From positions 1 to 64,000 of the forward strand of contig CDRNVI010000049.1 of assembly GCA_977017575.1 (NCBI GenBank): a stretch of 64,000 bases of DNA, read 5' to 3'. Source of the stretch: Paramoeba atlantica (Eukaryota; Discosea). A model generated the notes under the pieces. That model made no database searches. It was not told the origin of the DNA and saw nothing but the letters and a program-made list of their open reading frames with translations. The translations under genes were made by a program, and so were the position numbers. This document shows, piece after piece, positions 10,068 to 19,536 of this stretch (positions within the stretch are counted from its first letter, which is position 1; every line of letters begins with the position of its first letter).

Positions 10068-10976
10068 ATGTTATCCCGCAGCGCTCGAAGACACTTTTCT
10101 AGGCTTGTTGTCTTTGGCGGTGGCACGCGCGGCGGTGGGATTGCTCATCTTTCAGCTGCCCACGGAATGGACGTAACGGTCGTTGAGGCAACACGAAGTC
10201 TTTCGGAGCACTGTGAACGAGCCGTACACGAATGCTTACGGAGGACAGCTGAGCAAATGGCAGAGACCAATGTAGTCGGACATGAGGACTACGTGGAACG
10301 GGTAAATTCAAAGCTCAACTTTACAAGTGAAGGTATAGAGGCCGATCGAGTCACAGAGCAGGCCGATCTTATCATTGAAGCAATTGTGGAAGATATGGCC
10401 AGTAAACGGAAGTTATGGTCCAGGTTAGATGGACTTGCTCCCCCTGAATGCGTATTTGCATCAAATACTACATCATTGTCTGTGCGCTCGCAAGCGGAGG
10501 CCACGAATCGACCTCAACAATTTTTGGGTCTACATTTTTTCCCACCTATAGTGCTTATGAAACTGGTTGAAGTTGTTAAGACTGAACAAACCTCTGAGAA
10601 CGTGTTAAACCAAATTCTAGAATACGTCAAAGATATCGGCAAAGAGGCTGTTCTGTGTCGCGACACGAAAGGGTTTATCGTTAACCGACTGCTAGTGCCT
10701 CTAATCCTTGAAGCAGCCCGTATGGTTGAGCGTGGTGACGCTACTAAGGAAGATGTGGATCGGGCTATGAGACTAGGCGCCGGTCATCCATTGGGACCCT
10801 TTGCGTTGTGCGACAACATAGGTGTGGATGTAATTTCCAATATTAACAAAGCGTGGCATCAAGAAAGCCCAGGCGAAAGTTTGTTTAAAGTTGTTTCACT
10901 CATTCAAGACACTGCTTCTGAAGGAAAATGGGGCAAAAAGTCAGGAGAGGGTTTCTACAAATACGTTAAAAAATAG
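10068..10976 (+). CDS. HADH: 3-hydroxyacyl-CoA dehydrogenase, probably mitochondrial
   Basis: 302 residues from ATG 10068. It oxidises L-3-hydroxyacyl-CoA to 3-ketoacyl-CoA with NAD+ (third step of beta-oxidation) or runs in reverse in butanoyl-CoA-type pathways. The short N terminus MLSRSARRHFSR is basic and lacks acids, fitting a mitochondrial presequence. The Rossmann loop is VFGGGTRGGGIAH (usual GxGxMGxGIA; Met is Arg here). Then SNTTSLSV, the LHFFPPIVLMKLVEVV block with the catalytic His and its paired Glu, DTKGFIVNRLLVP, and the C-terminal RLGAGHPLGPFALCDNIG and KSGEGFYKY. Monofunctional, about the size of human HADH. Intact. Confidence 0.94.
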   Translation: MLSRSARRHFSRLVVFGGGTRGGGIAHLSAAHGMDVTVVEATRSLSEHCERAVHECLRRTAEQMAETNVVGHEDYVERVNSKLNFTSEGIEADRVTEQADLIIEAIVEDMASKRKLWSRLDGLAPPECVFASNTTSLSVRSQAEATNRPQQFLGLHFFPPIVLMKLVEVVKTEQTSENVLNQILEYVKDIGKEAVLCRDTKGFIVNRLLVPLILEAARMVERGDATKEDVDRAMRLGAGHPLGPFALCDNIGVDVISNINKAWHQESPGESLFKVVSLIQDTASEGKWGKKSGEGFYKYVKK

Positions 10977-11375
10977 AAGGCTATGTCGCGTAATGCTAAA
11001 TCTTAAGTTGACTTGGGTTTGCTGTCAGAGAATTTCGGTATTTTAATAATCGGAAACATGATCATGCCTCATATTCGTGACGTTTCCGTTGAAATTCGTC
11101 ACTATGACTTTGTGCATAAAGTTCTCCTGGAGAAATCGGAATGCAATTGCACTTCATACAGTTGACACCCCTGTATATTCTTTCTTTAGGTATGTACTTT
11201 AGGTATACTTTATATACAGTTTAAGTATACAGTACTATCTAAAATTTCTAATCTATATAAGTTTAAAATGAAATATTTTCTTGATTCCATTGTGACTGCG
11301 GTATCAACTCTGTTTTCGTGCGCGCTCTATGATACTGATTTACTCCAACCAATGCACAGCTAATTCTTTTTTGTG
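10977..11375. other. Intergenic, AT-rich
   Basis: 399 bases without a supported gene. It contains a cluster of TTTAGGTATAC/TTAAGTATAC-like words at 11190-11235. A CACAG acceptor-like site lies 17 bases before the SNAPC3 ATG. Confidence 0.3.
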
Positions 11376-12743
11376 ATGTCTTCCTACACTCTGGAGACAT
11401 TTGCGGAGGAAGCCAATTTATTGCAAGAAGTCGATGTAAAGACACATGAAGGTGAGGAGCCGCACGACATCCAATTACTTTCAGAGAAGCAAAAGCAAGA
11501 AGTGGAATCCTTCCTCAACCTGCAAACTAGCAAGCGCGACGACGATAATTGTTTAGTGATGTCAAACGCACTCATAAGTGGATGTTTTAAAGCTTTGCGA
11601 CCACTTCTTCCTTCTGAGGACATTGATGAGAAGGTAGAAGCACAGTTACGCAAACTTGGGTACAAGCATGAGAAATCAATACATTGTAAAGATCTTTACA
11701 TTAATGTAGAAGAGATTCAACCTTATGCCGAACGAATGAGAGGAATGCGAGAACAGACGAATTTAAGTTTGTTTCAAAAGCAACATGCGGCATATTTTTC
11801 AGAAATTCTATCCAGCGATTATGGAGTGAGCCACCGAGCTCATGTAAATTCCATCTACGGTCATCTATATCATAAACACTTGCACGAGCGAGCTGGATCA
11901 AGAAAATTTAACGACACGAGCTCCACGAACCATATTATGGATCTCGAATTTTGGATTTACCGTCCTCTTGATTACGGATACCCAAGCTCCAAGTTACTGA
12001 TTCCAGCAGAAGCGCCACTATGTCATGTAACAAACATGCACTGTAACAATGCTGAACTACCACTGCCAATTATTCAGAAAATGACTCGTACAAAAAGACT
12101 GGATGAACATGATATGGACAAGCATTGTGTTTTGGAAGAGCTTTGTGGGTGTGGGGCTGGGATTGATCCAATAAAAATTGTGTTTCTCAGTGGCATATAC
12201 TATACGTGTCCTTTTCCTCCAAGCTCAGCGTCCTATAAGTATATTCAAGAGGCAGAAAAGGCTTATGAAGCCCCTTTGGATGGCATTCCAAAGGCTCCAC
12301 AGGAACTTCGAATACGGAGTCTGCACACACCGCTCTATGACGTTCCGATAACAATGCACACTAGAGGTTGTTATATTCATCTTGCAGGAACTTGTGAGCA
12401 CACTTTTATGATAGTGGACGTCATCCGCCAGCGTTTGAATCGATCTCGCTCCGATGGTCCACCCGCTCATGGTACTGAATTCTTTCGTTCAAAGGCTCAA
12501 CCTATACTGTGCGCCGCTTGTACCCAATTGCCCGCTGTAGTGGCCCATTATTTCGATATTCGCTTGCCGCATCATCCGACCTTACTGTGTTATTTTTGTG
12601 ATAGAGCTTATGAAGCAGCAACTCTCTCCCCTGTAGATATACAGGGCGATAGATTAAGTCCCAGCACTGTATTGCGTTTACCTCCAGGAGAGTTCTTTGA
12701 AAAAACAGTGCAAAACTTTCCACTGGGAAACGTAAAAGTTTAG
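11376..12743 (+). CDS. SNAPC3: snRNA-activating protein complex subunit 3 (SNAP50-like)
   Basis: 455 residues from ATG 11376. SNAPC3 is the DNA-binding zinc subunit of SNAPc/PBP, which binds the proximal sequence element of snRNA promoters for Pol II and Pol III; in kinetoplastids the same complex drives spliced-leader RNA transcription. The C-terminal zinc region is recognisable: GCYIHLAGTCEHTFMIVDVI (family pattern G-C-H-x2-G-x-CEH-x-V-x-x-x-D), then PILCAACTQLPAVVA and LLCYFCDRAYE giving two CxxC pairs. The central FWIYRPLDYGYPSSKL block also fits. The N-terminal 200 residues are helical and divergent. Its presence implies PSE-type snRNA promoters in this organism. Confidence 0.85.
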   Translation: MSSYTLETFAEEANLLQEVDVKTHEGEEPHDIQLLSEKQKQEVESFLNLQTSKRDDDNCLVMSNALISGCFKALRPLLPSEDIDEKVEAQLRKLGYKHEKSIHCKDLYINVEEIQPYAERMRGMREQTNLSLFQKQHAAYFSEILSSDYGVSHRAHVNSIYGHLYHKHLHERAGSRKFNDTSSTNHIMDLEFWIYRPLDYGYPSSKLLIPAEAPLCHVTNMHCNNAELPLPIIQKMTRTKRLDEHDMDKHCVLEELCGCGAGIDPIKIVFLSGIYYTCPFPPSSASYKYIQEAEKAYEAPLDGIPKAPQELRIRSLHTPLYDVPITMHTRGCYIHLAGTCEHTFMIVDVIRQRLNRSRSDGPPAHGTEFFRSKAQPILCAACTQLPAVVAHYFDIRLPHHPTLLCYFCDRAYEAATLSPVDIQGDRLSPSTVLRLPPGEFFEKTVQNFPLGNVKV

Positions 12744-13185
12744 GAAATTCATATAATATACTAATAAGGAAAGAACAGCTGCAACGTTTTTGACGTTCAA
12801 GAATACTAAACTGCTTTATTTTATTGAGATTTACCCGTATTTTATTGGTATTTATATGCTGCATAAAGCTTTTTAAACCCTATATACGAAAGCAATATAA
12901 GAATAGGAACCCTAGCATTTATGCTACAAACCAGGGAAGCTCTTGTGGTTCTTAGAAGCGTTATCGCGCCGCACGGCTATCACCTATCAGGCCAACACCA
13001 GAAGCATAGTCCGTACGAATACCCTCCGAAGTCGACCGAATAACTACAGCAAACATCGTATTCTATCCACCTACAGCATACATCGTATGCCATTATAATG
13101 TTCTTTGTCAGTTTCTATGTCTACCAGCTACTATCTTCATAGTCTATCATAGACTATATATTTTTATGTATTATACGTTGATTGC
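12744..13185. other. Intergenic
   Basis: 442 bases. Nothing recognisable; overlapping - strand frames are low complexity. A short ATAGTCTATCATAGACTATAT inverted repeat lies near 13138-13160. Confidence 0.25.
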
Positions 13186-13614
13186 ATGTCTACTTTGCGT
13201 TACGCCGGCAAAAGCGGGATTTCCGGTTTCACAAATCTTATAGATGGGAGCTATGGACTACAAATATCGTCTTTTCTGGTTATCTCAACTGCCATTGGAT
13301 TTCGTGCTTCACATTTTGCGAAATGTCAAAGTAGCACTTCCGTAACTGCCTTGAATCTTTTCGCTACTGCTCGACGCCATCACTGCCCGTCACGCTCGCG
13401 AAAGCCAATCGTGTGGCTTCGGCGAAAACCTTGGTTCAGTAGAAAGTGGAGCATTGAGGCTTCGATCCCTCGGAAAGGCCCACCAACGCGAACGTTTCCC
13501 GATGGCATTCCCATAGTGCGTATTCGCAAGTTCAAGGACTTTTCTGGTCGTGCGTGGAAAATCAATACAGGACGCAGGAAACGCGTCCGCATACGTAGGA
13601 AAAGTAAAAAGTAG
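13186..13614 (+). CDS. Small basic protein, possible organellar ribosomal protein
   Basis: 142 residues from ATG 13186. The N-terminal third is neutral with Ser/Thr and few acids, as in a targeting sequence. The C-terminal half is strongly basic and ends GRRKRVRIRRKSKK, with the block PTRTFPDGIPIVRIRKFKDF before it. Architecture (presequence plus small basic domain) fits a mitochondrial ribosomal protein, but I cannot match a family, so that is inference. It sits 174 bases upstream of RPS5 on the same strand. Confidence 0.5.
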   Translation: MSTLRYAGKSGISGFTNLIDGSYGLQISSFLVISTAIGFRASHFAKCQSSTSVTALNLFATARRHHCPSRSRKPIVWLRRKPWFSRKWSIEASIPRKGPPTRTFPDGIPIVRIRKFKDFSGRAWKINTGRRKRVRIRRKSKK

Positions 13615-13787
13615 TAAATCATGTCCTTGTAGCCCCATTGACATTTTATGACAAGCAAACAGGGATTTCGTACCTGTTTTCTAGCCTTCAATGTTACACC
13701 TTTTCCTATGAAACACACCCTCCTTTTATTGCTCTCCTCTCATAAATCACCTTTTTTTCAACCCACCTTTCTAACCTCCCCCACCCC

Positions 13788-14366
13788 ATGGTAAAAGTAG
13801 CGGAGCGCCCCAAAGTGTTTGGCAAGTGGTCCACGGATGAGGTCAAAACCGCCGATCTCTCCCTGCAGGATTACATCAACCTTCGCCCCATCTTCGTCCC
13901 CCACTCCGCGGGGCGGTGGAACAAGAAGCGGTTCCGCAAGGCGCAGTGCCCCATTCTCGAGCGTCTCACCAACTCCATGATGTTCACCCACTACAACAAC
14001 GGCAACAAGCTGCGCGCGGTGAACATTGTCAAAAACACGCTGGACATCATCCACCTGGTGACGGATGAGAACCCGGTGCAGGTGGTGGTGAACGCGGTGT
14101 CGAATGCGGGCCCCCGGGAGGACAGCACGCGGGTGGGGACCGCGGGGATTGTGCGGCGCCAGGCCGTCGATGTCGCCCCGATGCGCCGCGTGAACGAGGC
14201 GATCTACCTGATGTGTAAAGGGGCGCGTGAGGCGAGCTTCCGGACGATTAAATCCGTCGCGGAGTGCCTCGCGGATGAGTTGGTGAATGCCGCAAAAGGG
14301 TCGTCGAACTCGTACGCGATCAAGAAGAAGGATGAGATTGAGCGTGTGGCAAAGGCGAACCGTTAA
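13788..14366 (+). CDS. RPS5: Cytosolic 40S ribosomal protein S5 (uS7)
   Basis: 192 residues from ATG 13788, the normal length for eukaryotic RPS5. The protein binds the 3' domain of 18S rRNA in the 40S head, lining the mRNA exit. Near-universal blocks are present: [75 protein letters not shown], and the C-terminal [20 protein letters not shown]. No intron. Third codon positions are almost all G or C, unlike every neighbouring gene, which suggests strong codon selection for high expression. The leader is a long pyrimidine-rich tract (13740-13787). Confidence 0.98.
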   Translation: MVKVAERPKVFGKWSTDEVKTADLSLQDYINLRPIFVPHSAGRWNKKRFRKAQCPILERLTNSMMFTHYNNGNKLRAVNIVKNTLDIIHLVTDENPVQVVVNAVSNAGPREDSTRVGTAGIVRRQAVDVAPMRRVNEAIYLMCKGAREASFRTIKSVAECLADELVNAAKGSSNSYAIKKKDEIERVAKANR

Positions 14367-14674
14367 AAAATGGAGTGTTGGGGAAACAAGGGAAAGTTTT
14401 TGAGGGGGAAGCGTGAAGCGGTGTCGATAAGTAATGTGGTTTGTTGCGTGTGATTTCAAGATATGGAAGTAGATTGCTTTAGTATTTCATGTGTTACGTT
14501 TTGATTCATTGTAAAATAGATTAAGCGCCAAATACTATCTACACACACAGCTTTTATGCCGAAAGAACAGTAGTTCTTCAATTAATTTATTACTGAACTC
14601 CTATATGAGTATATTTTATTGGTGCAAGTTCACGTGGATAGTAAGCATATTGGAATAGTCTGTTTAGGAAACCC
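14367..14674. other. Intergenic between RPS5 and reticulon-like gene
   Basis: 308 bases, nothing coding supported. It ends with TCTGTTTAG (14659-14667), an acceptor-like site only 7 bases before the next ATG. Confidence 0.35.
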
Positions 14675-15268
14675 ATGTCAGGCACAGAGTCTTATCAAGA
14701 GTGTGAGAGAGAATCAGGTTACGTTGAATTGCCTCCGGCGTTGCTTGTCTTCCTTGAAAGCAAGTCCTATTCACGCTTAGCAATGACTTGGAGCGTTGTA
14801 TTTAGCATATACTTTATAACACATATCATGGGTTACAGCGCAATTCTTCTTTTATGCCGCTTAATACAGGGATTACTTCTGGCTCTACTCACAGCAAAGC
14901 TATTAGGCCATAGTATTCACTACTCGGAAGCATCTCTTCGTGAACATACACGGCGACTGCTCCGAAAAGTGGAAACAGTAATTGTCAAGCAGCTGGGCTC
15001 CGAACGTGCATGCTCTGTTGCGCGGGGAGAGAATATGACGGATTGGTTTTCTGCGTTTTTTACCGTTACTGGAATAGGGTTTCTTGCTGTCTGGTTCGCG
15101 ACTCCTACCGTTCTCTTCTTAGCATCGTCTTTTGCACTAGTCTATGAAGAAAAGCGCGATCTTTTACAACCGTTTGTGACGCAAATACGGACATGGACTC
15201 ACGACACAATCGGAAGAGCTACAAAGGTTCTTCCTTCCGCTCACAAAATGAAAAAGAAAATGCATTAG
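14675..15268 (+). CDS. Reticulon-like ER membrane-shaping protein
   Basis: 197 residues from ATG 14675. Reticulon-homology proteins insert two long hydrophobic hairpins into the ER membrane and stabilise tubule curvature. Here there are two hydrophobic stretches, about residues 30-75 (WSVVFSIYFITHIMGYSAIL plus the following helix) and 123-155 (WFSAFFTVTGIGFLAVWFAT onward), separated by a 45-residue polar loop, as in the reticulon domain. The second ends PTVLFLASSFALVYEEKRD, which fits the conserved P-x-LYE-x-Y/D signature after hairpin two. The C-terminal tail is basic. The call rests on architecture plus this motif. Confidence 0.6.
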   Translation: MSGTESYQECERESGYVELPPALLVFLESKSYSRLAMTWSVVFSIYFITHIMGYSAILLLCRLIQGLLLALLTAKLLGHSIHYSEASLREHTRRLLRKVETVIVKQLGSERACSVARGENMTDWFSAFFTVTGIGFLAVWFATPTVLFLASSFALVYEEKRDLLQPFVTQIRTWTHDTIGRATKVLPSAHKMKKKMH

Positions 15269-15836
15269 GTGGGATTGACGGTAGGTAGCAGTGCAACGGG
15301 AATGTCGTTGGTATTATGTAATTTTCGCTGACACTGTGGTTATACATATTGCATATCGGAATCAAGCACGTTTGGTGTTCGTTCCCTTTAAAATTAGATC
15401 GAGTTTGTTCGTAAGGTTAATATTGCTCAAGTAGATAGAACTGAATTAGGAGTTGTTGTGTAAGCCTATGTAGTTAATTTGTTTATAGCAGCTTGATTGA
15501 ATTCGTTGCTGGGCGAATAGTGCGATATGAATCTTGTATTCGTATTTTGTGCAACGGACAATGCATTTTTTTAGTTTGAAGCTTTCGTCGATGAATCTGC
15601 AACATTCATTATTTTTACAGCGGACTACACAGCTTTAGCACATGCAAATATTGTGCATCTTGTTAATAATTTTTTTGGCGAGTGTGGTCGATATTTTTTA
15701 TGGAAACATGTGGAATGCAACACACTTCAGTATAGTAACAACACTGAACGCAACAATTCGTTACTTTTGAATCAGCCACTTGCAAAGTGCAGATAGCTTG
15801 CAAAGATGTGACTTTTCATTTTACGTATATTCACAC
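15269..15836. other. Intergenic, AT-rich
   Basis: 568 bases with no supported gene or repeat. Confidence 0.3.
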
Positions 15837-16811
15837 ATGGGTGATGCATCCACCGGCTTCGTTCGAGAGAAGCTTCTGTTTTCTGAATCTTATCGTCAAT
15901 GGTTGTTGCAGTGCTTTGGTCATGAGCAAAAGACTGATAGCAAATACAGCGCTGTTGAACGGAGGTGCGAATGTCAAAAATGCGGTCGACGGCGCTCGCT
16001 TTACTGCTACGATTGTCTCGTGCCTACGAATCGTCTGCGAAACATAATGCCTTCCGACGGCACCCCGCTACCTTTGAAGATTCATCTTGTTTTGCACCCC
16101 CAAGAAAAAAGAAGCAAGGCTACTTCGTTGCAATGCCCCATTTTATGTCGCCCGGAGGATGTCACGCTTCAGGTTTATCCGAGGCTGCCACCATGTGTGT
16201 ACGATGATCCCGACAGAACACTCCTAGTTTACCCTACCCCAACGGCCCGTTCGCTGAATGCTATTTCTGATCTTGGTCGCTTTAAGCATGCGGTCTTCAT
16301 TGACAGCACATGGAAGCAAAGCGGTAGCATACTACGAGAAGCTACTGTGCTGCATGAACTACCTCACCAAGTGTACTTACAGCAATACAACACAAAATTT
16401 TGGCGCTTTCAGGACAAAGGGGAAACATTTCTTGCTACAATTGAAGCCATATACTATTTTTTAAGAGAATATCACACTATTCGAATGCTACCACAGTGGA
16501 GTAGCGCTCCAGAAAACCATTATTATGATAGTCGCTATGATGATCTTTTGGTGTTGTTTGTTCACCAATATTGCAAAATACAGTTTCATTATCGAATGCC
16601 GGGCGTGAAACGTACTTTTACTCGACGTCATCGGTTGGGTGACTCCTACATTCAAATGTCAAATGATATTTTTGATAGTGAAGAGGATTTCAATAGAAAG
16701 AGTTTTAAGCCGTCTGTAGGAATGAAAATACGAATTGGTTTCTTATGTAAAAAATTAAAAACGTTTTACAAATATTGCTTCACCTGCTATACCCTTCGTA
16801 TTAAACAATAA
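15837..16811 (+). CDS. DTWD1: DTW-domain tRNA-uridine aminocarboxypropyltransferase
   Basis: 324 residues from ATG 15837 (an upstream TTG is in frame but unlikely). The DTW family transfers the 3-amino-3-carboxypropyl group of S-adenosylmethionine to uridine, making acp3U; DTWD1 acts at position 20 of cytosolic tRNAs. Visible: a zinc-type cluster CECQKCGRRRSLYCYDC (about residues 42-60), HLVLHPQEKRSKAT, the DTW-like motif FIDSTWKQSGSIL (Ser replaces the first-position neighbour as in animal DTWD1), and FWRFQDKGETFLATIEAIYYF, which closely follows the animal DTWD1 block. A basic tail of about 70 residues follows. Confidence 0.9.
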   Translation: MGDASTGFVREKLLFSESYRQWLLQCFGHEQKTDSKYSAVERRCECQKCGRRRSLYCYDCLVPTNRLRNIMPSDGTPLPLKIHLVLHPQEKRSKATSLQCPILCRPEDVTLQVYPRLPPCVYDDPDRTLLVYPTPTARSLNAISDLGRFKHAVFIDSTWKQSGSILREATVLHELPHQVYLQQYNTKFWRFQDKGETFLATIEAIYYFLREYHTIRMLPQWSSAPENHYYDSRYDDLLVLFVHQYCKIQFHYRMPGVKRTFTRRHRLGDSYIQMSNDIFDSEEDFNRKSFKPSVGMKIRIGFLCKKLKTFYKYCFTCYTLRIKQ

Positions 16812-17089
16812 AAATTAGAAGAGTGTAGCCAACATTTTGCGCATCCCATATGTAGCATTATTATTTTTCGTCTAAAGGTCAGACAAGACCATGGTTTACG
16901 TCCGTTTTGCGTTCCGTTTCTCCGGTGATAATCAGTCCGGGTTACCTTTTTAGCTACATGTACACATTCATTCCTCCCAGGAATTGTCTATGAGGCAAAA
17001 AAATCAGTAGGGATACAACTCCAGCTAATTTTTATAGAATTGTATTTATATTGTGGTGCGTTTTTTGGCAGCCTCTTTTATAGTGCGGT

Positions 17090-18265
17090 ATGAAACGTTT
17101 AACCGAAGCATTCCTTCAACAAAACTACCTTTTGCAAGTCGCTTTGCGAAGCACACACTTTCCGGGAAAGTCTAGAAAGGTTGACTTCCACGACGTCAAC
17201 GAGATCAAGAGGTACACATCAGCATGTATGGCGAATAAAAACAGTGTTGCGATCGACGGCGAAGTATGGCATGAGGCCATCACGATTGATTATCGACGTG
17301 GCGTCGCTCTACTAGATCAGGGAGATGTTCTAAGTGCGAGACAAGCTTTTCTGGAACAAGCGCGCGTAAATGATAACATGGCAAAAAACATTTGGAAGTG
17401 CGATACGCTCCACGAGGGACAATTGTCAACAATGTTTCATATCACGCGTCACTGCTGGAATTTTATATATCGCATTGAGAGCAAACTTAACGAAACCTTC
17501 TTTAATCTTCCAGATGAAATTGAAGCTGCGGAGCCTCATTTTGCTTTAGTTTATCATGGAATCGTACGCTACACAATGTTGCATTGGCCAAGATTACTCA
17601 ATATTTGGCGTCGAATTCGAGAGCTTGGAAATAGAAGATTGCTACTTCCCCAAAATTCAAAGATAGACAAGTTCTGCATTGTCGACGCTGGTGTAGCCGC
17701 GGGTGGAAGCACAGTTTTAATGGCAGTGGCTTCACATCTTTATTTGGGTAAGTGGGAAGATGTGAAAGGTGTCCCTCCAAAGGTTTTGGCATTTGACACT
17801 TTTAGGGGAATGCCTCCTGTTGGAAATATGGACTACCGTTGCTTCGACAAGGTAACTGCGCAGTCGTTGGGCTGGGGTGAGGGTACTTGCTCTTCTGGGG
17901 GGTCGACGGAGATTGTTACGAAACTTGCTACTCAATACAATGTGAACTACCTTGTGGATTGCATTTCTGGGGATTTTAGTGATACATTACCTGCGTATTT
18001 CACTTCTGCCTCGGAGCCTCGTAACGTTATCTTCGCTCATCTGGACAGTGACTGGTACGACAGTACAAGACTGGCCTTGCGGTACGTCTACCCTGCTGTC
18101 ATTAACAATGTGGGGGAAGCACAAATCGACGACTACAACTATTGGAATGGAAGCAGAAGAGCCGTTGATGAATACTTCGCCCTGTCAACGAAGAATTACA
18201 ACAACAATATTCTCAAGAAAGTGCCGTACGATGATAACGCACGTTGGATCACCAAACAAAAGTAA
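17090..18265 (+). CDS. TylF/MycF-type O-methyltransferase family protein
   Basis: 391 residues from ATG 17090. The C-terminal 230 residues carry TylF (macrocin O-methyltransferase) family marks: CIVDAGVAAGGSTVLMAVAS (SAM-binding loop), LAFDTFRGMPP, FAHLDSDWYDSTRLALRYVY (metal-binding Asp), and IDDYNYWNGSRRAVDEYF. TylF enzymes are Mg2+- and SAM-dependent; the acceptor here is unknown. The N-terminal 160 residues are an uncharacterised extension with tetratricopeptide-like helices (RRGVALLDQGDVLSARQAFL). The start is preceded by CTCTTTTATAG ending 7 bases before ATG. The family is mostly bacterial, so lateral acquisition is possible, but the gene has host-like composition. Confidence 0.8.
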   Translation: MKRLTEAFLQQNYLLQVALRSTHFPGKSRKVDFHDVNEIKRYTSACMANKNSVAIDGEVWHEAITIDYRRGVALLDQGDVLSARQAFLEQARVNDNMAKNIWKCDTLHEGQLSTMFHITRHCWNFIYRIESKLNETFFNLPDEIEAAEPHFALVYHGIVRYTMLHWPRLLNIWRRIRELGNRRLLLPQNSKIDKFCIVDAGVAAGGSTVLMAVASHLYLGKWEDVKGVPPKVLAFDTFRGMPPVGNMDYRCFDKVTAQSLGWGEGTCSSGGSTEIVTKLATQYNVNYLVDCISGDFSDTLPAYFTSASEPRNVIFAHLDSDWYDSTRLALRYVYPAVINNVGEAQIDDYNYWNGSRRAVDEYFALSTKNYNNNILKKVPYDDNARWITKQK

Positions 18266-18749
18266 TCAGTCTATGCAAAAGTAAACAACTGAAATCGTCT
18301 ACTACTCAGAGGGTCGAAACCTGTCCTGTTTTCTTAGGTTTTGCCAGGACGCTTGGTAATTGCTCTAGTTTTATTTTTTTCTTCTCTCTTTCTTCTGTTG
18401 AAATTTTGCGTATTCCAAAATGCATGCGGATTTTTATTGTGCTGCGGGTTATTATTCCGAAACAGCGCGAAACACCGCGAAACAGCGCTTTACGTCACAC
18501 GTAGCCCCTCATGTAAAAGGCAAACGTTACACGACTGATAGTTCATATTCCACACAACATAACCAGTCAGAATAAACAGACATTATTTTAGTCGCTTCGC
18601 TACTAACGGTTAAACGCGCCGGTTGTTTTCAACTTAGAAGTCACTCAGGTGAAAGTCATGCCTTATTTCACAAAACGTGGATTTTTTTCTATGTGGTCAT
18701 TCGGTCATATTTCCAAAGTGTTTCTTATGATAATTTTCGCATATAGTGT
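18266..18749. other. Gene to transposon transition
   Basis: No gene. Contains a GCGAAACA(C/G)CGC short repeat (18466-18487) and, at 18605-18650, half of the GGCTCTTCGTTAAACG short TIR family described below. Confidence 0.4.
18605..18650 (+). repeat. Half copy of the TCGTTAAACGCGG short TIR element
   Basis: GGTTAAACGCGCCGGTTG followed by TTTTCAACTTAGAAGTCAC matches the left half of the full copies at 42382 and 54479; the right half is absent. Confidence 0.75.
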
Positions 18750-18855
18750 ACCCCCCTAGTTATCTGTCAACCCCCCACTCACCCCCCTAGTTATCTGTCG
18801 CTTTTCGGCCCTTCGATATTTTTTTTCGTCGACCCCTCTAGTTATCTGTCGCCAT
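18750..18855. repeat. Three TAGTTATCTGTCG repeats, likely transposon end
   Basis: Three copies of CCCCnCTAGTTATCTGTC at about 18751, 18783 and 18833. They lie just beyond the 3' side of the Merlin-like genes, so they may be its subterminal repeats. The reverse complement core, GACAGATAA followed by G-rich bases, recurs five times at 57889-58000. Confidence 0.6.
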
Positions 18856-18956
18856 TTTTCAAAAAATGAAAAATCTAAAACATAATACATACTATGTTGT
18901 CCTGAGAACTGTTCTTTGTTCTCAGATCACCGAGAACACCATTCTATGAACCCAGT

Positions 18957-19436
18957 TTACTTGAAAGGTTTCGATGAGCTTTGAAAAAAAATCATCCAGC
19001 GAGCCGTTGTTGCATCGACTGCAGCGTAGAAAATACGCTTCCTATGGTCGGATCTGGAGAACATGATCCAGTCCCAGTGATTTTTATTACCAGAAAGCAG
19101 GCGACGCATGCCATCCTGTATGAACGACCGACATGCGACAGCTTCATCCGAGTCATTAATTTCACCGAGAAGACTTTGTTGCTTCGAAATGTGACTTGTT
19201 GCTAGTTCCAATATATCGTATTCATGTCGCAAGTAACAGGCGAATTGATCCTGTTTTCTTACAGAGACAATATCAACACGATTGGCCGCAAGTGCCCAAT
19301 TATCAGCGATACACAGAGTACTATCAGTGAGGTGGCAGTGTCTGTCAGGGAAGACACAATCACATTTGGTGACCATAAGTAATCTCTTCTCTAATAAGCG
19401 GCGTCCATAAGTAATGTCGTGCAGCAGTAAAAACAT
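18957..19436 (-). CDS. Hypothetical second ORF of Merlin-like element
   Basis: 159 residues from an ATG at the 19436 end. It lies 100 bases downstream of the transposase on the same strand, inside the presumed element. No motif recognised; Cys and His are scattered (CDCVFPDRHCH). It may be an accessory protein of the transposon or a decayed host fragment. Confidence 0.35.
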   Translation of the reverse strand: MFLLLHDITYGRRLLEKRLLMVTKCDCVFPDRHCHLTDSTLCIADNWALAANRVDIVSVRKQDQFACYLRHEYDILELATSHISKQQSLLGEINDSDEAVACRSFIQDGMRRLLSGNKNHWDWIMFSRSDHRKRIFYAAVDATTARWMIFFQSSSKPFK

Positions 19437-19536
19437 TCGGTCGGATTGAACGAATAATGTACAAAATTTCAGTTTTCAGAATTTTTAAAAAGACGATATT
19501 TTCCCTTCGATCATTATCTAACAAAAAAAATGCTTC

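Noticed and set aside
13758-14459. 233-codon - strand ORF opposite RPS5
   Set aside because: Shadow of RPS5 caused by its G/C-ending codons; no motif of its own.
15837-18265. Bacterial contamination or recent bacterial island (DTW and TylF families)
   Set aside because: DTWD1 follows the eukaryotic block pattern closely, both genes share strand, spacing and composition with unmistakable eukaryotic genes.
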